Assembly (NCBI GenBank): GCA_958298945.1
Contig: OY282610.1
Coordinates: 23,150,233-23,214,232 of the forward strand
Direction of reading: 5' to 3'
Length of the DNA: 64,000 nt
From: Atherix ibis
Lineage: Eukaryota; Arthropoda; Insecta; Diptera; Athericidae
Shown here: piece by piece, positions 44,441-58,049 of the stretch
Position numbering within the stretch: the stretch's first letter is position 1
Layout of the letters: each line of letters opens with the position of its first letter
Translations under genes and position numbers: made by a program
Notes under the pieces: generated by a model
Seen by the model: the letters and a program-made list of their open reading frames with translations, nothing else
Databases searched by the model: none
What the model was told of the DNA's origin: nothing

Positions 44441-46020
44441 TCAAATGCAAGACGAAATGTCATTGATGTCAATGTGTTGCTACCGACATTTGCTTGCTAA
44501 ACGAATCCGGAAAAAACTAACGGCGTTAGATGACTTCTTCACACACATAAAAACAACAACAAAATGTTCCTCCATCACAAACATAATCCTTTTGATCGAA
44601 CTGCTTTATTCTAACTTATAATTAAAATTAAGATTCACTTATGACCTCGTCGCTTAGCTATGGAACTTATTATAACGTATCCCCACATTGAACGGGGTTT
44701 TAGTATATTTATTTAAAAAAAAAAAAAAACAGAAAAAAAAATTATTAAATTTATAAAAACGGAAATTGTTGATAATTATTTTGTCACTTGAACGCATTTG
44801 TTCCTCTTTCAAATTAATTAGAGAAGAATTCATATTTTTTCAGTGACTATTTTTTTTTAAGAATTTATTTTGTCAAATATTATTGATAAAAATTGAAACT
44901 TTTTTTTTTGAACAATTAATTTTATTTTTAAGGAAATGTGAGATTTTTTTTTGAAAATTTTTGACTTCAAACTTGAAAATGAGTTTTCAAAAATTTTTAG
45001 GATTTTTATTTTTTAAACTTGGAATTTTTTTCCAAAGAATTGATTTTTATTTATTTAAGAAAGCTTATTTTTTGTAAAAAAAAAATTTTTTTAATTTTCT
45101 AGGAGTTGATTTTTTAAATAATTGCTTTTTTGAAATTTTCTAGGATAAAATTATTTTTGATCTATTTATTTAACTCCTTAAAACATTTTTTAAGGAGTTA
45201 AATTTTTTGTATAGAATTTTTTTTTAGATAATTGAATTTGTTTAGAAATTTTTTCGTAGTTTTTTTCATGAAAATTCAATTTTTTGGCAAAAATCTTTTT
45301 TTAAAGATTTTAAATGATTTTTTTTAAATAGAAAATTTCTAGTAAAATTCAAATTTTTAGGAATAAATTTTGAAGTTGCTTTTTTTTTGAAGTTGCAAAT
45401 TTTTATATATTTTTTTTAAGGGAATTTTTGTTTTAAAAATTTGTTTTTTCAAGTGGATCTTTAGTATTTAAGAGAATTAAAATTTGTTTGGAAATATTTT
45501 AAGAAAAATTATTTTTTTTATAAAATTTTCCCAAGAAATTCATTTGAAATAATAATTTTTAAAGTCTCTCGTTTTTTTTTTAGGAATTGTTAATTTTTTT
45601 TATTAACTTTTTTTTAGTTTTTATGAGAAATTAATTTTATTTTAACATTTTTAATCAGTTAAATTTTTATGGAATATTTTTTTAAGGAATTAAATTTTTT
45701 TTTTTAGAATTTTAAACTTCTTTAAAAAGCATTTTTATCGTAGTGAAATTTAAGTGCATCTTTTCAAAGATTTTTTTTTTTAAAATTGAATTTCGGTTTT
45801 TCCCTTTTTATTGCGTTTTTAATTTTTAAGGTTTTTTTTTGCGGTATTTACTTTTAAATTAGAATTTTTTTTAAAATTCAATTTTTCTTTTAGAATTTTT
45901 TTAAAAGAATTCATATTTTTCAAGAAATTAAAAGTTCAAGTGAAAAAAAATAATTGAAAGAGTTTGAAAATTTGAAATTTTCCTATAAAAAATTAAAGTT
46001 TTCCTATTCTAATAATAGTT
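44440..46020. repeat. T-rich degenerate low-complexity tract
   Basis: From about 44740 the plus strand is dominated by TTTTTTT-rich words alternating with GAAATTTT, TTTAGGAATT and AATTTTTT. No fixed period is obvious. It looks like an old decayed simple repeat. Confidence 0.6.
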
Positions 46021-49000
46021 TTTACAATAATAATTTATTGCTTAAAGTACATGACCACATGTCATTTTAATAAAAATTCAACCATCCTTGGATCCGCCTT
46101 TTTTTTTAAAATAAATTTTCATAATCCAAAAACAAATTGAACTTAATAATTTGAATTGGTTTTTTTTTTTAATTTTTTAGGAATTTTTTGTTCAGCTTTT
46201 TAAGTTTTGTTGATTTGACAAAAAATTCATGACAGGAAATATAATTTTTTTTAAATAAATAATAATTATAAAAAAAGGCCATTATTATTGAATTATTGAA
46301 CAAAATGTCAAATTAACAACAAGGGATGATTATGAATTGAAAAGAGATTAGCAAAACAGTGAATCAGACCTAAAAATAAGAGAATACGCAGTTTCATATA
46401 AAATTTCAATATGAAAGAAAAAACAAACAAAAAAAATATACCAAAATAAAATTATTTATTTGTTTTTAGATGTTTTAACTAAGATTTTGATTTTCATCCC
46501 TCGAACAATTTCAATTGCACAAAAACCATTTTCAGATGCTCTTAATTAATTATTTTAATTTTTTGTTTTTGTTTTTTTGTGTGTGTATAGGTGTGTGTGT
46601 GTGTGTGGTAATTATCTATAATAGTTTTAACACTTTTAACACCCAATGTTTTTGTTGGTTCTTTTTTTTATTATTATTATTCCACTCTACATAAGTTTAA
46701 ATTTGTATATTTATAAATAATAATATTAAGTTTTGACTTTATTAAAGATACGTTGTTCATTGTCATTTGTCTTTGCAAATTTCTCTTTTTCCATTAAATA
46801 CTTTATTATTCATTTAATTAGATTAATGTTCGAGGAACTTAACAAATTAATATAGAATAAACTAAATGAAATAATTTATGAAAAATAATAATAATAATAA
46901 TAATAAATCCCCTTCGATTTGGTGAATTTTCTTTTTAAAATCATATTCAACTGGAGTTTGTGACACATTGCTTCAACCTACACGTAGAATACATTGAAGA
47001 TGATTTTGCTATAGTTTTTCTTAGAATTTCGCTTCGATAAATTTTATATTTCAATTACAATTACTATTATTAATAGGCAATTGTAAGAAAAAAAAAAGAA
47101 AATTTCAACAAAAAAAAAAAATATTGAAAATTATTTCTTTTCTTCTTTTAGTTTGAATGTTTAAATATAATTTTTTTTTTTTTAACTTTACTAATAAAAC
47201 TTTTGCTTTTTAATAATTAAAAGAGAACACCAACTAATAAATTTCTACAAAAAGAACAAAACTTTCCATAAACACTTTCTCACAAAATTGACTGTAACAA
47301 TCTCCTCCCAATTTGGCTGACAGTTTCTGACTGACATGAATTAAGAGACCACACACTCTGAACTTGATTTTGTATGCATATGCACGCATTTGAACGGATT
47401 CAATTGTGTTGTTTTGTGTTTGTGGCTGTGTCGTGCGTAAAATAATGTGAAATTATTGCCAGATTCGGATTCAGAAACAAGTTCGTCTACTTATTAACCG
47501 CGTAGGCCATTATTACCACCATCACCATCATCAGCTCTGTTGGCCAACAGGAGCGGAGCAGTTTGTGAACAAATTGAGCAAAGTGAAATGGAACGGAACA
47601 ATGGATGCACATGTAACAAACCAAATGGAAAAGAAACGAGTACATAATAAAGTGGAATAGAGTGACCTAACCTAAAGGTGGGGTGTTGGTGGTACTAATT
47701 GTGTTACGGGGGCGATAGTGACACAAAAAATTTAGATCCGATTCGTATGCAGTTTTTTTTTTTTTTCGAATGAAGAAACGTTTTTCTTGTTGCCATTCAT
47801 TGTCCCGGATAGTTAGAATTTTTGTGCAATTTAACAGAATTCGTTGACACTGGAAATGGTGTTGTCCAATTGGAAATGCACGTGACTTTTCTCTCACATC
47901 CAATGCCACTACTGGGACCTCTCACTCACCATATTAAATTATATAAAAACGCATACAATTAATTAACAGACAAGATACCAAAAATTGCACTTATTAAAAA
48001 AAAAAAAAAACCAATTACAATATTATCCTCCCATCGGGCAATAATTATTTGCAAAACTCTATTCTTATTTGTGCTATTCACCACCACTTTATTAAGGCTA
48101 ATCTGACATCGACCGTCCGTCAAGAAACATGCTAGCTAGCTGCTCATAACACTAATAAAACCATGATAATACCCATCATTATGGTACGGTACACTTAACA
48201 ACTAACGGAACCTACCGGAGAAGGGGGAGGGGATGTGGGGGTTGGACAGACCCAAAGAGAAGCTGAACAAAAAATATGCAATATCTTTTAACCAAAAAAA
48301 AAAAATTTACATTTTCCTCTCTCTCTCCTCCTATTTGCTCTTTCTACTCATTTTTATTCTACAATTTATACAAAAGAGCTTTTGTTTGTTTTTATTGTTC
48401 TCGACACAACACTCCTCCCCCCCCCCCCCCCCCCCCTCTTCCTATGTCCTATATATTTATTCATATATAATTTATATTATTTCTCTTGTTTTTTTTTCTC
48501 TTCTTGTTCTTTATTTTTATTGCATTTTAATCCAATTAATTTATTATAGAATTTTTTTTTTAATTTTTATTCAAACAAAATCAACGGGACTCTTTCAAAA
48601 TAACACACACTACTCTCTATTAAACACCTACTACACCAATGCATTCACACATAACAAAAAAAAAAAAACAAATTGACAAAAAAATTTCTGATGCAAAAAA
48701 AAAACAGTTTAGAACAAAAAGAATAATTCATGTTTTTCTCAAAACGGTAATCCGACGAAATATTTTGCCATCGCGTAAATATTCAATTTTATTAAAATTA
48801 TTTTTGAAGAAAAAGAAGAAAAAAAATCCAATAATACCCAATAATCTCAATGAGAAATGGATGAATAACGAAAAGGATTTATTCTTCTTCTTTTTTTTAT
48901 ATATATATTTTATTTGTTTTGTTAACTTTTGACTAAGTAATAAATAAGAAAACGCCGAGAATTTCAGATGCCACATAAACAAAAAAATTTCTCATGCACC

Positions 49001-50600
49001 ATCATCACCACCAGAACACCAATTTGAGAGATAGCACTATACAATGATAATCAGAAATGACAGTGACAACGGCAGTCGCTGACTAAAAGTTTCACATCCA
49101 CACACGCACGTACACACGCAAAGACACAATTTCACACACAAGAATGATGATTGTCACGATTAGTTTATGTGGCGGTAGTAGTAGTGGCGTTGTACATTGA
49201 ACGTGTAAGCGAATAATAAGTCGGTTACAATGATGGGGATGATGATGATGACGAAACGGCACTAGTTGTGATTGTGTATGTGGGTGTGTATGATTTCGAT
49301 TGTGTTGCCCTATTAGGATGGTGGTAGGTTTAATAAAATAACGAGCCCATATCATCATAATTAATTTCAACGAAACAATTTCACAAAACAAATCTAAAAT
49401 ACAGTTTGTTTGGAACTTTTCAATAAAATCCCAACACATATTAACACTTTTAATATAGTTTTAACATAAAATATTTACAAAAAAAATTAATTAAATCGAA
49501 ACAATTTCTCTCAACAAAACGTGCCCATGTAAAAAGTTCACCACTACTAATTCTTAACGTATTTCTTTATGTTAAATGATTGTTACTACACATGAACACA
49601 CACACACACACACTATATATACGAGGTGCGGAAGAAATCAGAAATTTCTTTCACAAAAAAGTGAAAGAAAGACAGAGAGAAAAAAATTTGGTTTTTTTTT
49701 TTTGCTTTGCCTTCTCCTACGAATCGATTTCTTCATCAATTCTTCTATAAAAAAAAAATTCTTTTTATTATTATTATTATTATTATCAAATTTATATTTT
49801 TTGTAATTATTGCACAAATTAACCATTCTCATCATATTATCAATTATTCTTACTTATTATTATTATTTTTTTAAATAAACTTTGTTTCTTTTTAAAACGA
49901 TTTAACCGATACTCATATCGATTTTCATCACTTACACGCAAAAGCAGAACGACCTGTTTGACAATTGCCCTAGTACATATAAATTATATTGCGGTTAGAT
50001 CGGTATATTAATCTATTCCAAAAAAAAAAAAAACTTCTTTCTCTGGTACTGCCCTATTGGCGGCGGTCATAATAACCGATTTGGAAATTTCCTATTTTTT
50101 CTCATTTGTTCGTTTCGATTTTGTTTAAAGAATGTTGGTTTTTTTTGTAATTATTAAAACCAAAAATATATATTTTTTTTTTACATTTTCAATCAAATTA
50201 TAGAAGAAAAATTTTTGGGTTTTTTTAACTTCATCTTTAATTAAATGATAATAAAAAGGAAAAATTGTACTAGATTTTTTCTTCTTCGAACAAGTCAAAA
50301 TCTTTTTTTTTATTATTATTTTTAGAAATTTATTTCGAAATTGTTATGTTGTTAGTTTATATAAATCAATTATTTCACTGTATTTTAATCAGGAATAAAT
50401 AATTACGGAAAAAAACAAAAAAAAAAGTAAGTATTCTAAAACGATAAAGTTTTAAAAGACAACAAAAAAAAATGGTTTTATTTTTCATTCTTAAAAATAT
50501 ATGCTTTTTTTTTAAAATCTTTTGAAATATTATTCAAAAAAAAAAATTAGATTTATTAAAAAATGGTGATTTGGTTTTGTTTTTTTCTTCTTCTTCTTGG
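46020..50600. other. Intergenic DNA between Chc and RBFA, simple repeats, no gene
   Basis: It contains microsatellites: GT run 46581-46608, ATA run near 46888-46906, C20 at 48417-48436, CA run near 49594-49612, ATT run near 49768-49786. 47310-47650 and 49000-49330 are less AT-rich and are the best places for an upstream Chc promoter or untranslated exon, but no motif settles it. Open frames such as 48233-48676 and 49092-49439 are low-complexity. Confidence 0.45.
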
Positions 50601-50871
50601 CACACTTAAATTTTGTCATTTAAAAGTTGCAGTGTGCAGCACACAATAAGAAGAAGGTCGCGCGTATCAGCTGTGTCCGAATCGGTACCAACGTGACAAT
50701 TCAAAAGTGTCAATAATTCTATACGGATTACCAATATAACAAAACCGAACAGAAAAATTAAAGAAAAAGGAAAAAACAAAAACAAACAGTCTAATTTAAA
50801 GTGAGGTTAGATTTGAAATTTAGAAGAATTTTTTGTGGTGTTATTAATTTTCTTTTGTTAATAAATCAGAA
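50600..50871 (+). promoter_or_regulatory. Candidate RBFA promoter and 5' untranslated region
   Basis: A less AT-rich patch (50620-50720) with CG-containing words (GGTCGCGCGTATCAGCTGTG, CCGAATCGGTACCAACGTGA) lies 150-250 bp before the RBFA start codon. No TATA box is seen. The start codon context is AATCAGAAATGA. Confidence 0.4.
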
Positions 50872-52008
50872 ATGAACAGTTTAATACGATTGGGATTGGG
50901 ACCGTTCATAGTCAACCGCACCATACACACAACAATAACAATTTTCAATTCGAATATGAAGAATAGGCAAGCGAAAATAATGAGAAAATTTCTTGGAAAT
51001 CGACAGTCCGGCAGTAAGAAGAAATGGTATACAAGTAGTGGAGATGATACTCGCCAAGAGTCATCATCGGTTCTTAGTTTTAGCAAAACGAAAAAGCAAG
51101 GAAAGAACACATCACGACGTATTGCCGTTCTGAACAAATTGTTTATGGAAAATATAACCGATTTGATGGCAACTGGACAGGTCTCCCGGCAGATTGTTGG
51201 TAAAAGTATTGAGATTAGCTCTGTTAAGGTAACGCCAGACTTTCAGATAGTTAATGTTTACTGGAAAGCCAAAGGCACCAATGCCGATGTTGAGACTGAA
51301 ACAGTGTTGAAACGTTGCGCTGGAGCTATTCAACACGAACTGTCACAACTAAGACTGCTCGGCGAGGTGCCGCGCATACATTTCGTACGGGACCGAACGT
51401 CCGCGACTCTCGAAGAAGTCCAGAATATCCTGCAGGACTGTAATGTGGGCGATGACCATCAAACGCAAGATGAACTGGCACAACTGAAGCGGGAATTCAG
51501 AGTTGAAGACGAAATATCAGAAACTGAAATTGACAATCAGGAGGAACCTCTTCTAAAAATGAGACACGATGTTTTCGGTCTAGACCATAGGGACATCACG
51601 GATAAAATTGCCAGCAAAATGAAAAAGCTGGAACAGGCGTGGACAAAATACGAACAGGTCATAAGATCGTCGCCGCCGCCGCCACCACCACCAGAGCAAA
51701 AGGATCCTAACAACTGTTCGGAGGAGAAAACACTTTTAACCTCTTCAAAATCTCAAATAAGCAAAGCATACTCCAATATGGCAGTACACGACGAAGAGTT
51801 TGAAAAGTTTTTAGAAAAACAACTCAATCGAAAGCAAAACGGCGCCCGTCCACACAGCAGAAAGGATTTCCGCCTATTTAATGACTGTGTGGATGAAGTC
51901 CGTTCAAACAATAGCAAATCATCGAAATCTTTTCCGATAGCCGACAGTAAACTTGACGATGGAGACTATTGGGAAGAATGTGAACACATCGAGAATTTCA
52001 AATCGTAA
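50872..52008 (+). CDS. Mitochondrial ribosome-binding factor A (RBFA), single exon
   Basis: The protein has 378 residues. RBFA proteins bind the small ribosomal subunit rRNA and help its late maturation; the animal form works on the mitochondrial 28S subunit. The N-terminus MNSLIRLGLGPFIVNRTIHT has basic residues and no acidic ones, as expected for mitochondrial import. The RBFA (KH-like) domain spans about residues 81-185: SRRIAVLNKLFMENITDLMA, then VGKSIEISSVKVTPDFQIVN, VYWKA and HELSQLRLLGEVPRIHFVRD. Charged C-terminal tail residues 190-378 include seven prolines at 268-274 and an EEFEKFLEKQ segment. The first ATG gives the targeting sequence. The frame is uninterrupted and no intron is needed. 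An AATAAA signal lies at 52132-52137. It is convergent with RpLP2, with stops 576 bp apart. Confidence 0.9.
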   Translation: MNSLIRLGLGPFIVNRTIHTTITIFNSNMKNRQAKIMRKFLGNRQSGSKKKWYTSSGDDTRQESSSVLSFSKTKKQGKNTSRRIAVLNKLFMENITDLMATGQVSRQIVGKSIEISSVKVTPDFQIVNVYWKAKGTNADVETETVLKRCAGAIQHELSQLRLLGEVPRIHFVRDRTSATLEEVQNILQDCNVGDDHQTQDELAQLKREFRVEDEISETEIDNQEEPLLKMRHDVFGLDHRDITDKIASKMKKLEQAWTKYEQVIRSSPPPPPPPEQKDPNNCSEEKTLLTSSKSQISKAYSNMAVHDEEFEKFLEKQLNRKQNGARPHSRKDFRLFNDCVDEVRSNNSKSSKSFPIADSKLDDGDYWEECEHIENFKS

Positions 52009-52584
52009 AAATCTTTTCACGTACGATTTTGTTAATTCACTGAGAAACACCATAAAAAAAAACTAGTTTAAATATAAATTGTTGTTGTAGTCCATTGGCC
52101 GTAAACTTACGATAAAAAGTAATTAAATTAAAATAAAAGAAAAAGTAAACACCAAAAAATAGAAACTGTTTTTTTGTTTTGTTTTTAAAAAATATTTACT
52201 GACAAAAATATACTATTTTTTTTTTGTGCATAAATATAAAAAAAAAACTCGAATTTGTACATTTTGACGTGTACGCAGCCCACCGCCGCATTTACAGATG
52301 ATGATGATGATGGGATGCCCTCTGCAAGAAAGACATTTTTAAGATTAACACAATAAAAATACAGTGTAAAATGTAAATTATTTTGGGGGGAGGGGTTTAG
52401 GAATGGAATGAAGATTCAGTAAATCAAAAATGTTGTGCATCAATATTTCTCAGTCGAAAGATGGTGATTAAATAAATTCATCACGTTCTTCATTCGAGGT
52501 ACAAGGTTAGGTGGGTAGGGAGGGATTGATGGCGGCGACTTTACCTGATTTAGGCGGTGGTGTAAACTTGATAAGGTTTGGTGC
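52009..52584. other. Convergent 3' flank of RBFA and RpLP2
   Basis: It holds the RBFA polyadenylation signal AATAAA (52132-52137, plus) and the 3' untranslated end of RpLP2 on the minus strand, for which no canonical signal was found by eye. It also has a short GATGATGATGATGATG run near 52298. No coding content. Confidence 0.5.
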
Positions 52585-52926
52585 TTATTCGAAAAGACCG
52601 AAACCCATGTCATCATCGGACTCCTCGTCCTCTTTCTCCTCCTCCTTCTTTTCGGCAGGAGCAGCAGCACTGGCAGCTGCAGCGGGAGCACTTCCACCAG
52701 CAGCGGCGGCAACAGCACCTCCACCGACTGGCATCGATGACAGTTTCTCACGTCCTTGGGCAATCAACTCGTCAATCTTCTTACCCTTGAGCTCATTGCA
52801 TACTTTCGAGAGCAGAGTCGCCTCCGACTCAATACCCACCGAACTGAGGATCTTCTCAATATCTGCAGTTGCTGGATTTTCCTTGCCGCCCAGCACAGCC
52901 AACATGTATGCAGCCACGTAACGCAT
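52585..52926 (-). CDS. RpLP2: 60S acidic ribosomal protein P2
   Basis: The protein has 113 residues, the normal length for animal P2. P2 pairs with P1 and binds P0 to form the flexible stalk of the large ribosomal subunit, which recruits translation factors. It begins [20 protein letters not shown], has the helical dimerisation domain (residues 1-65), an alanine/glycine-rich hinge ([20 protein letters not shown]), and the acidic tail ending [12 protein letters not shown], the conserved factor-binding peptide. MRYVAAY distinguishes P2 from P1. The open frame extends 7 codons upstream to 52947, but MRYVAAY is the family start. The bases just before it, TTTTGATTAG|A, look like a splice acceptor, so the upstream codons are probably intron and the 5' untranslated region is in another exon. 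Confidence 0.96.
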   Translation of the reverse strand: MRYVAAYMLAVLGGKENPATADIEKILSSVGIESEATLLSKVCNELKGKKIDELIAQGREKLSSMPVGGGAVAAAAGGSAPAAAASAAAPAEKKEEEKEDEESDDDMGFGLFE

Positions 52927-53231
52927 TCTAATCAAAACACCAAACAATTAACAAATGCAACACTAAACAATTAATAATAATTTTACAATCAAAAAGAAAG
53001 ACATTTTTCCTTTTTTTTTTTTTAGCGCCAAAAACATTTTGAACAAATATGCACGCGTTACAAAAACTGACTAATTGGTAAACAAAAAAAAGTGGCTGCC
53101 AAATATGACGGCATCAATTGCGATAAAATCTCTCGTCCAAAATCTTAATAAATCGGAGTAATCGCAAATCAAAACCCACAAATTATATTAAAACCTAAAT
53201 GCCTAAATAAATACATATTCCACCACCACCT

Positions 53232-53280
53232 ACTTTTAAGTCCTTTTGATCGACACGAAACGTGCACAGCAAAGAAATAA
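53232..53280 (-). promoter_or_regulatory. RpLP2: Candidate RpLP2 transcription start and untranslated first exon
   Basis: On the minus strand TTTCTTTGCTGTGCACGTTT resembles the pyrimidine-rich TCT start of ribosomal protein genes, though not perfectly. Forty bases later CTTAAAA is followed by GTAGGT, a usable splice donor (53233-53228). With the acceptor at 52928-52929 this would give an untranslated first exon of about 41 nt (53234-53274) and an intron of about 300 bp. This is inferred from motifs alone. Confidence 0.28.
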
Positions 53281-56200
53281 TAAATAACAAAAAAAGTGAG
53301 CGTCCAAACACTTCTAATTCCAACAACGGAAAGACAAATTTCCTATCAAACAATCCAAAAATCGCATAACCATCTCAAACCTATCCATATAATAGTTAGT
53401 TCTATTCGATTACATAGCGTTTTTAAAATCATCACAATTCAAATTAATTAAGTTGGCGAAATATTTCAAATAATAACAATTATACAAAATATATATATAA
53501 AAAAAAAAAAAAAAAAAAAAAAAACAAATTAAAACTGTTAAATAGCGATCATAAATTAGAATAAAAACAAAATTTGCAAAAATTTCACTTAAACGGAAGA
53601 AATGATTATCCTTTAAAAAATATTTATATAAAAAAAATGGCGAATTTAATTTAACATTTTCTCATCTTATATTTTCAATTGAAATCATTCTTTCTTAAAA
53701 CTAAACAACTTTTTAATTTAAAAAAAAAAAAACATAAATTATATACTATTTTTGATGTTTTTTTTTAAAAAAAAAAAATCCCATTTAAATGATAATAATA
53801 ATTACGTAATTTCTATCAGTTATGTAATAATAGGAAATTTCTATTCAAAACGATAAAAGGATATTAAAAGTTTTATTGTTTTTTTTTTCAATTTCCAAAA
53901 AAAAAAGGATTTAATAGAGAGCTGTTGGATGTTGAAAAAAAAATTAAAACTAAATATGTGTGTCCGCTCCAGTTTCAATAGTAAAATATAACAACAACAA
54001 AAAAATTCGCCATTTTAAAAATGACAAAATGGTGTGGTTTTTGTTTTTTTTTTACTCTATATTTTATAAATGTGTCCTTGTTTTTATACTTGTAGCTAAA
54101 ATGAATGTCAGTTATTGAGATCAAGGAAAAATCAAACAATCATAAAAATTATCGTCAACTATTGTATATTATTTAATGCTAGAAAATAAGTTTTTACCTA
54201 TTTTTTTTTCGAATAGTATCTCTACTACTAAAATCTCTCGAAAATATAATATATTTTGATGTGGAACTGGAACGGTGGTGGGAAGGGGGGTCTATAAGAA
54301 AATCCGAACAAAATAATCAACTATAAAATATGTGAAATTCTCTTATTCCGATCGATTTCGAAGTCCGGACACGACATGCGCTGAACTATTGATTTTCCCA
54401 ATGATGGTGGTGGTGGTGATTGCCAGTGAACAGGATGAATTGGGTTACACATAATCGTCCTACGCACGTGATTCGCAATCGGATGATGGGTCCTGACCAA
54501 GGTACCTACCCACCCAAGGCCATGGAGTACGCTCCTAATGCTGTCCCATTATAACTACTCGTATTTGTGCTCTGTTCTACAATTGTATACGTTTCCGTTT
54601 CAGTTAACACTTCCGCTTTTGGTTTATTTTCTCACATCCCATTCTCATCGGACTCCCGACTATTCATCAGGCTAGTAAGCATTTTCTAGAAATACAGGAG
54701 TAGGAGCAACTAAAAGCCCTACTCCCCGGCCCCCCTCAAAACGGTACAAAATTCATTCATTCATTCATTCATTGGATATCAGTTTTATGTCCTTTCTCCT
54801 CTTTTTCAACCATTTCAAATCTCATAATATTAAATAGTATTGGTTTTTTTTTGTTGATTTCATTAAACAAAAATCCTTCTTACGTTATGTGTGTGTGTGT
54901 GCGTGTGTGTGTGCATGGTGTAGTTTAACCCAGTTAAGGTTATGTTTGTTGTTAGTCTGTTACATAATCAAATAAAATTATCGAAAAATAAATTAAATTG
55001 TTTTTAGTCTGCAATAGAGAATTTATATAGAAAATATTTAACCAAAAGAAAAGAAGTTGAATATTTTTCATGTTACTAAAATGAAATTTAATTTTTTTGA
55101 TAGTTTTTTTTTTTTTTTTGAATTCTATGCATTTTTTTTTTAAAGAAAAGAAAATGAGTAATAAAAGGAAGGGAATTTTTTAATTGAATTTTTTTTTTTT
55201 AAAAGAAAAAGGCAATTTTTTTTTTTTTAAAAACCCTGCTGTTACGGAGGGATGGGGTGCGGAGTGCACAAGAAGAAATAAAAAAAAAAAAACTTTTCTA
55301 CAAAAATTCAAGACAAAAAAAAAAAAACCAAAATTAAATAGAAATAAATTCCAAATAATTATTATTATTATTATATTTTTTCTTTTCTCATATTCAATTT
55401 TTGATTATGAAATTTTTTTGTTAATATTAACAATTTGAAATGTTAGCGCGCAAGCGTCACACGCACACCAACTTTGCCTAAGAAACTTTTTCCCATTCAG
55501 CGTATTGGTATAAACACATGCGCCAACCGTGTTTGATAAAATTTCTTGAAATGTCAGTGGCAGCAGCAGCAGGCAATATTTATGCAAATTGACCATCAAT
55601 TCAAACACACACTTTTCAAAATCATCATATATATATGAATATGTAAAAAGAAAAAAAAATTCTTTAATCGACGCTATTTGCGAATGTAGTAAAGAACCAG
55701 TGTATATGATATAAAAAAATCCCATGTAACATAACCCCACCCCTACATGATAAAAACACGAGCCAATATAGGCTTTAGTAAGCTTAAAGCTCCTAGGGCT
55801 TATTAAGGTAAAAAAAATAAAATATTTTCGCAATTTTTTAAACTGTGATGGAAACTGTCTCAGATTGCTTTCAAAACGTGCTCATAACATTTATTAAACC
55901 TTAGCTAAATACAATAGCTAATCAATTTAGCAAATAAATTTGCATGTGTATGGTCAGCTTAAGCAATTCTCGAATACAATTCATTCAAGGGTGCACGAAC
56001 ATATATATCCATCTCGAGGAGTGAACGAACATTCGTCTAGGCAACTATATAGCTGTGCTGTTCGCAACAATTGCACACACCAGATTTGATTAATCGATTC
56101 GTCACTACGAAAATAAACCGATTCTCCGTCCATCTCTTACCAACCAACCAACACAGAACAATTTCAAATTCGATCAGTAACTACTTGACTTTTATTAACA

Positions 56201-58049
56201 GTGATGGTAGTGGAGAGTTCGACGAGTTGTGTACAAATTGTGGAAAACGAAATTATTTGAAAATATTGTCATTAACGCGGGTGAACTGTAAAGGAATTTG
56301 AAAAAAAAAAAACATTTTTCTCTATTAAATATTAATTTTTGAAATTTTCCATTTTCTTCCCTTTCGATTGAAAATACAATTGCAAGAAAGATTGTAGATT
56401 TTGTTTTTTTTTTTTTTTTGATTAGCTTTCTTCTGTTTTGGGTTCATTTATTGTGATAGGTTTTTTTTTCTTTCTTAAATTTACTAGTTTATAATAGGGC
56501 GAGAGAGAAAAAAAGAAAACGTGAAAAAAAAGTTTAGATTTAGCCGAATTTGATTGAATGGAAAACAACCGCGCGCGCTCTCTGTGTTGTGTGGTGACAG
56601 TTTTCGGGGCAATGAGAACAAATCCAATGAATGAACACACAGGCGGCGACGGGACAATAATTAAATCGATTTGGGGTTGAAAAATAAATAATTCATTGTG
56701 TTTTATTCCATTCTGTTAGTGTATATTTACACTATTTCCAACCCTTATTGGCAAAAAAAAAAAAAAATCCCCCCAAAAAAAAACGCCGTGTTTTTAGTAT
56801 TTTCCACATAAATATTTTTTTAAGTAAAGTTTTCATCTATTAGCCATTTTATTGTCATTATGGGATTGTCCAGAGGGGTTGACAGAGAGAGGAGGTGCTA
56901 GTGGTGGTGGGTTGCCCGTTTACAGGAAATTCTTGATAATAAACCGATACGAAGTGGAAAATTTGAAGTTTTCGGTCGTTTACATTTTGTTTTTTTTGTT
57001 TTTGTGTTTTATTAAATTTCGTTGATATCGGCAAAAAGTACAAGCGAATTTAGGTTTTTCTCGGTAGAGGGGGACAGTTTTGTTTTCAATCAATCCTCCT
57101 CCGTAAATTTACGTTAATTCCGGTATATACATGATATTCTGTCTGTATGACATTGTGTCTATTCGATATTCGCACGTACACACACACACACACACACAAC
57201 ACAGAACAAAGCTGAGGGAGTGAATTTGACTGACTAATCGGACTGACGGTTTTTCGTTTAAAATTTTAACTATTAGTGTGTGTGTATGTGTAGATTTGTG
57301 TTTGCGTGTGCAAGGTTGGGTGGAAAGTCTACTCAATGTCTGACTGTCAATACACCATGTGTGTGTTTTTGATAGTGTTGGAAAATTTGAATCCGGTCGA
57401 AAAATTGATGTTTTTTTTTGTTTTTTTTGTTCTTGCACAAAACATATAAAGATTTTTATTATTAATAATAAAAAATATTTATTTTTCCTCTTTATAATCC
57501 ATGATAATATAGAAAAAAAATGTTTTTGTGAGCGGGTTGGGAAGGGGGGGTCATTTATTCGAAAGCTACTACTATTAAGAAAACCTTTTTAAAAACGTGT
57601 TTCTAAGCTCTCTTGGCTCTTATATTTCGATAGTTAACTGACAATTCTCAAAATTTGATTTTTATTAAAAAAAAAATTAAAATATAGTCTTACAGCTTCA
57701 ATTGAAATAAATCAAATTTTTGATGGAGTTTTATGGGAATTTTTCATCAAAAACTTAACTGACAAATTAAATATTTTTGAATATTAAAATATAAAAGTGA
57801 AAATAAAACGGAAAGGAAATATATTTGCTTGAAACTGTCAGTTTTCTTTGCAAAACATGTTTGCAAGTGTATGGGCAGTATTAGTTAAGTTTAAGCAAGA
57901 ACAAGAGAGAATCGTCAGAAAGTTGTCGTTGCCAAAGTCACAGTCAAAGTCACCGTCATCTATATATGAGTATTTCTAGGTTACGTCGTTCCATTCTATT
58001 CTATTCCATTCCCGTAAAATGTTACGTTTCTTTTCTTCGGCTGCGCATT
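53281..58049. other. Intergenic DNA between RpLP2 and shi, no recognised gene
   Basis: AT-rich with A26 at 53499-53524, an (ATTC)n run at about 54748-54774, GT runs near 54889-54914 and CA runs near 57176-57198. 54250-54740 and 55980-56300 are less AT-rich patches that could be regulatory or untranslated exons. The minus-strand open frame 55405-55833 (142 residues) has no recognisable domain and unremarkable, T-rich composition, so it is not called. Confidence 0.45.

Noticed and set aside
48233..48676. 147-residue plus-strand open frame with proline run
   Set aside because: Low-complexity sequence around a C20 tract; no domain.
52440..52790. Open frames overlapping RpLP2 in other frames (107, 136 and 70 residues)
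   Set aside because: Shadows of the alanine-rich and acidic RpLP2 coding sequence.
55405..55833. 142-residue minus-strand open frame
   Set aside because: No recognisable domain, T-rich composition, ordinary length for chance in AT-rich DNA with few stops on one strand; no start context or neighbours supporting a gene.
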